The position numbers and the translations under genes are program-made. From an uncultured Comamonadaceae bacterium (lineage in GTDB: Bacteria; Pseudomonadota; Gammaproteobacteria; Burkholderiales; Burkholderiaceae), in the NCBI GenBank assembly GCA_946482115.1, contig CAMLQP010000133.1, forward strand, positions 1 to 7,883: DNA of 7,883 bases, written 5' to 3'. Below are positions 6,006-7,883 of this stretch, piece after piece (positions within the stretch are counted from its first letter, which is position 1; every line of letters starts with the position of its first letter). The notes beneath the pieces are model-generated. The model was not told the DNA's origin. It made no database searches and saw nothing but the letters and a program-made list of their open reading frames with translations.

Positions 6006-6042
6006 CTTGCCGATTCGGGCTAACCCCGTGCGCGGGGGCACC
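6006..6042 (+). promoter_or_regulatory. elements A and B overlapping upstream of the aminotransferase
   Basis: Element A is CTTGCCGATTCGGGCTAA (6006-6023) and element B is GGGCTAACCC, 9 bases, GGGCACC (6017-6042); they share the seven bases GGGCTAA. The B centre can form a small stem, CCCCG (6024-6028) with CGGGG (6033-6037). Element A ends 120 bases before the GTG start. In the divergent region at 4805-4858 the same two elements are separate rather than merged. No convincing -35/-10 pair was found nearby, so the actual promoter is not located. Confidence 0.58.
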
Positions 6043-6058
6043 AACAGAATCCGTCCCA

Positions 6059-6078
6059 CCAGAGCCACTCGGCTCTGG
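6059..6078 (+). promoter_or_regulatory. perfect hairpin in the aminotransferase leader
   Basis: CCAGAGCC (6059-6066), loop ACTC, GGCTCTGG (6071-6078): an uninterrupted 8-bp stem with a 4-base loop. It ends 65 bases before the aminotransferase start and lies downstream of elements A/B, so it is probably within the transcribed leader. No T-run follows. It may be an mRNA 5' stabiliser, an attenuator stem, or an operator read as DNA; I cannot tell which. Confidence 0.45.
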
Positions 6079-6143
6079 GTCCTTCGATGTCGCAGCCCAT
6101 GTGGGCGCGGCATCGCCGACCACAGTTTCTCCAAGGTGTCTCC

Positions 6144-7514
6144 GTGAACGAACTTCTTTTTGAATCCCTGAGCTTTGCCGATGCCCCCAAGATGGTCTCG
6201 GCCACCTTCCCAGGCCCCAAGGCGCAAGAGGCGCTGGCACTGTCCGCCCGCACGGAGTCGATGGCGCGTGGTGGTGGCCGCATGCCGGTGGTGATGGACC
6301 GTGCCTTCGGCGTCACCATCCAGGATCCGGACGGCAACACCTTCGTCGACCTCTCGGCCGGTGTGGGCGTGAGCAGCGTGGGCCGCTGCCACCCCAAGGT
6401 GGTGGAGGCCATCCGCAAGCAGTCGGAGGTGCTGATGCACGCGATGGAGGTCAACAGCTCCAAGCGCACCGAGCTGGCCGCCAAGATCTCCGAAATCATG
6501 CCCGAGGGTCTGCGCGGCGACTGCATCACCTTCTTCGCGCAGAGCGGCAGCGATGCGCTGGAAGCGGCGGTGAAGTTCGCCAAGCGCGTCACTGGCCGCC
6601 ACCAGATCATCGCTTTCCACGGCGGCTACCACGGCGTGTGGAACGCCTCGAACGCGCTGACCACCGGCACCGCCTACCGCAAGGGCTACGGCCCCTTCAT
6701 GGGCGGCGTGATCCACGCGCCGTACCCGTATGCCTACCGCTTCCCGTTCGACACCACCCACAAGAGCGCCGAGCAGATCGCCGGCGAGTACGTGGACTAC
6801 CTGCTCAACACCCCCTACACCGCGGCCGACGACGTGGCTGCCGTGATCGTGGAGCCGGTGCAGGGCGAGGGTGGCTACGTGCCGCCGTCGCCCGAGTTCC
6901 TGCAGCTGCTGCGCAAGGCCTGCGACAAGAGCGGCGCGCTGCTGATCGTGGACGAGGTGCAGTGCGGCGCGGGCCGCACCGGCAAGATGTGGGCGGTCGA
7001 GCACTCGGGCGTGAAGCCCGACATGCTGACCTTCGGCAAGGGCATGGGTGGCGACGTGCCGATGGCCGGCCTGGTGATGCGCTCGGACCTGGCCGCGAAG
7101 ATCCCCGACGGCTCGGTGCCCAACACCTTTGCCGCCAACTCGCTGTCCGCCGCGGTGTCGCTGACCAACATCAGCCTGCTGCAGGACCCCGAGCTCGACC
7201 TGCTGAACCGTGCCCACCAGCTGGGCGAGGAAGCGAAGGCGTACATCCGCGGCCTCAACAGCCCCTACATCGGCGAGGTGCGCGGCCGCGGCCTGATGAT
7301 CGGCATCGAACTGGTGGAAGACCAGGCCACCAAGGCACCCCTGACCGGCGAGAAGCTGGGCAAGCTGATGGGCCACGTGCTCAGCCACGGCGTGCTGATG
7401 GTGCCCTGCGGCCGCTACACCAACGTGATGCGCGTCATGCCCTCGCTCACCATCCCGCGCAAGCTGCTGTTCAAGGCGCTGGACGTGTTCGGAGAAGGTC
7501 TCAGGACCCTCTGA
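6144..7514 (+). CDS. class III PLP-dependent aminotransferase
   Basis: 456-residue cytosolic aminotransferase of the GABA/acetylornithine/omega-amine group, which moves an amino group from a terminal amine to a keto acid and releases an aldehyde or ketone. Seen: SGSDALEAAVK (about 134-144, PLP phosphate loop), HGGYHG (159-164, aromatic stacking on PLP), Asp270 in LLIVDEVQCGAGRTG (pyridine nitrogen), the Schiff-base lysine Lys299 in LTFGKGMGGD, Thr328 in PNTFAANSLSAA, and Arg430 in MRVMPSL, a candidate carboxylate contact. The GTG at 6144 is preceded by AAGG with 7-base spacing; an in-frame ATG at 6087 would add 19 residues without a clear ribosome-binding site. It is alone on its transcript, with a strong hairpin after it. 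Shared upstream elements tie it to the aldehyde dehydrogenase, which could take its aldehyde product. Exact substrate unknown. Confidence 0.94.
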   Translation: MNELLFESLSFADAPKMVSATFPGPKAQEALALSARTESMARGGGRMPVVMDRAFGVTIQDPDGNTFVDLSAGVGVSSVGRCHPKVVEAIRKQSEVLMHAMEVNSSKRTELAAKISEIMPEGLRGDCITFFAQSGSDALEAAVKFAKRVTGRHQIIAFHGGYHGVWNASNALTTGTAYRKGYGPFMGGVIHAPYPYAYRFPFDTTHKSAEQIAGEYVDYLLNTPYTAADDVAAVIVEPVQGEGGYVPPSPEFLQLLRKACDKSGALLIVDEVQCGAGRTGKMWAVEHSGVKPDMLTFGKGMGGDVPMAGLVMRSDLAAKIPDGSVPNTFAANSLSAAVSLTNISLLQDPELDLLNRAHQLGEEAKAYIRGLNSPYIGEVRGRGLMIGIELVEDQATKAPLTGEKLGKLMGHVLSHGVLMVPCGRYTNVMRVMPSLTIPRKLLFKALDVFGEGLRTL

Positions 7515-7516
7515 AC

Positions 7517-7545
7517 CCGGACACCGCTGGCCCGGCGGTGTCCGG
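7517..7545. terminator. bidirectional terminator hairpin between convergent genes
   Basis: Perfect 11-bp stem CCGGACACCGC (7517-7527) and GCGGTGTCCGG (7535-7545) with a 7-base loop. It begins 2 bases after the aminotransferase stop and ends 11 bases before the stop of the opposing gene, so it can serve both. There is no T-run on either side. Confidence 0.75.
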
Positions 7546-7556
7546 CGGGTTCGCGG

Positions 7557-7883
7557 TCACTCGCGAATCCACTGGGTGTGGGCGATGCGCCACTTGCCCG
7601 CCTCCAGCTTCATCGGCAGGGCGCTGCGGTTGAGCTGGTGGCGGCCGTCGGCGCCCACGCGGAAGGGCTGGTCCATCATGCCGCTGCGCCAGGGCGCCAT
7701 GGTCTGCAGGGCCTGCGCCACGCTGGCCCGGGTGATGGGGCCGCGCATGCCCTGCAGCGTGTGCACCAGGGCCTGCGCCGCGAGGTAGCCGCCCTGCGAG
7801 AGCGAGCTCGGTTCGATCTGCCGCGCGATCAGCAGGCGGCGCCAGCCCATGATCTGCATCGATCCGCTGGACCAGGGGTCGAA
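7557..7883 (-). CDS. periplasmic substrate-binding protein (branched-chain amino acid ABC type), C-terminal part
   Basis: The last 108 residues of a type I periplasmic ligand-binding protein, the family that captures branched-chain amino acids, amides or aromatic acids for ABC importers of the Liv/HAAT type. The frame stays open to the window edge (FDPWSSGS precedes the internal Met at 7859), so the N-terminus, signal peptide and ligand pocket are outside. Recognisable are SQGGYLAAQALVHTLQGMRGPITRASVAQALQTM, the usual closing helices of this fold, then PFRVGADGRHQLNRSALPMKLEAGKWR, the typical end where the final strand describes the binding-protein output of the family. Transport genes would be expected to the right. 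It is convergent with the aminotransferase and shares a terminator with it, so any link in substrate is only inferred from proximity. Confidence 0.78.
   Translation of the reverse strand, partial: FDPWSSGSMQIMGWRRLLIARQIEPSSLSQGGYLAAQALVHTLQGMRGPITRASVAQALQTMAPWRSGMMDQPFRVGADGRHQLNRSALPMKLEAGKWRIAHTQWIRE

Noticed and set aside
6099..6116. GG-N10-GC pattern in the aminotransferase leader as a second sigma-54 promoter
   Set aside because: Only the dinucleotides and little else of the consensus match; it is expected by chance in this GC-rich DNA and lies too near the start.
6087..6143. Longer aminotransferase start at ATG 6087
   Set aside because: No clear ribosome-binding site and it would come right after a strong hairpin; the GTG at 6144 has AAGG at good spacing.
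4909..6240. 443-codon open frame on the minus strand
   Set aside because: Antisense shadow of the AraC-type gene; no recognisable domain and it runs across both intergenic control regions.
5982..7388. 468-codon open frame on the minus strand
   Set aside because: Antisense shadow of the aminotransferase; composition dominated by Ala, His, Val, Gly and Arg with no domain, while the plus strand has all PLP-enzyme motifs.

Overview
The window is very GC-rich, densely packed bacterial DNA with strong GC bias at third codon positions, GTG as well as ATG starts, and short or overlapping gene junctions. Protein flavour and gene content fit a betaproteobacterium of the order Burkholderiales, most likely Comamonadaceae (Hydrogenophaga/Acidovorax/Variovorax-like). 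That placement is an inference from style, not from a marker gene. Nothing points to a phage, plasmid, insertion sequence, CRISPR array or RNA gene; it reads as a chromosomal catabolic region.

Layout. (1) 1-1277, plus strand: the 3' part of an FAD-dependent ferredoxin reductase, overlapping by 4 bases (ATGA) a [2Fe-2S] ferredoxin, then a hairpin. These normally feed electrons to a cytochrome P450 or Rieske oxygenase, which would lie to the left of the window. (2) 1341-2045, plus strand: an orphan LuxR-type regulator, convergent with the next block. (3) 4742 down to 2056, minus strand: a probable three-gene operon of aldehyde dehydrogenase, cytochrome b561 and nitroreductase-family flavoprotein. 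(4) 4743-4965: a 223-base divergent control region with two sequence elements and a sigma-54-like promoter. (5) 4966-5943, plus strand: an AraC-family activator of EutR/FeaR-like type. (6) 5944-6143: a 200-base control region holding a second copy of both elements. (7) 6144-7514, plus strand: a class III PLP aminotransferase. (8) 7557-7883, minus strand: the C-terminal end of a periplasmic substrate-binding protein for amino-acid-type ABC transport, convergent with the aminotransferase.

How it may work together: a class III aminotransferase turns a primary amine or omega-amino acid into an aldehyde, and an aldehyde dehydrogenase oxidises it to the acid. The most informative non-coding signal is that the aldehyde dehydrogenase and the aminotransferase, although on opposite strands and separated by the AraC gene, share an 18-base element (16/18 identical) in the same orientation relative to each gene, plus a second conserved element. 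This makes one regulon (amine to aldehyde to acid), plausibly controlled by the AraC protein between them, the best working hypothesis. The substrate cannot be read from the sequence.
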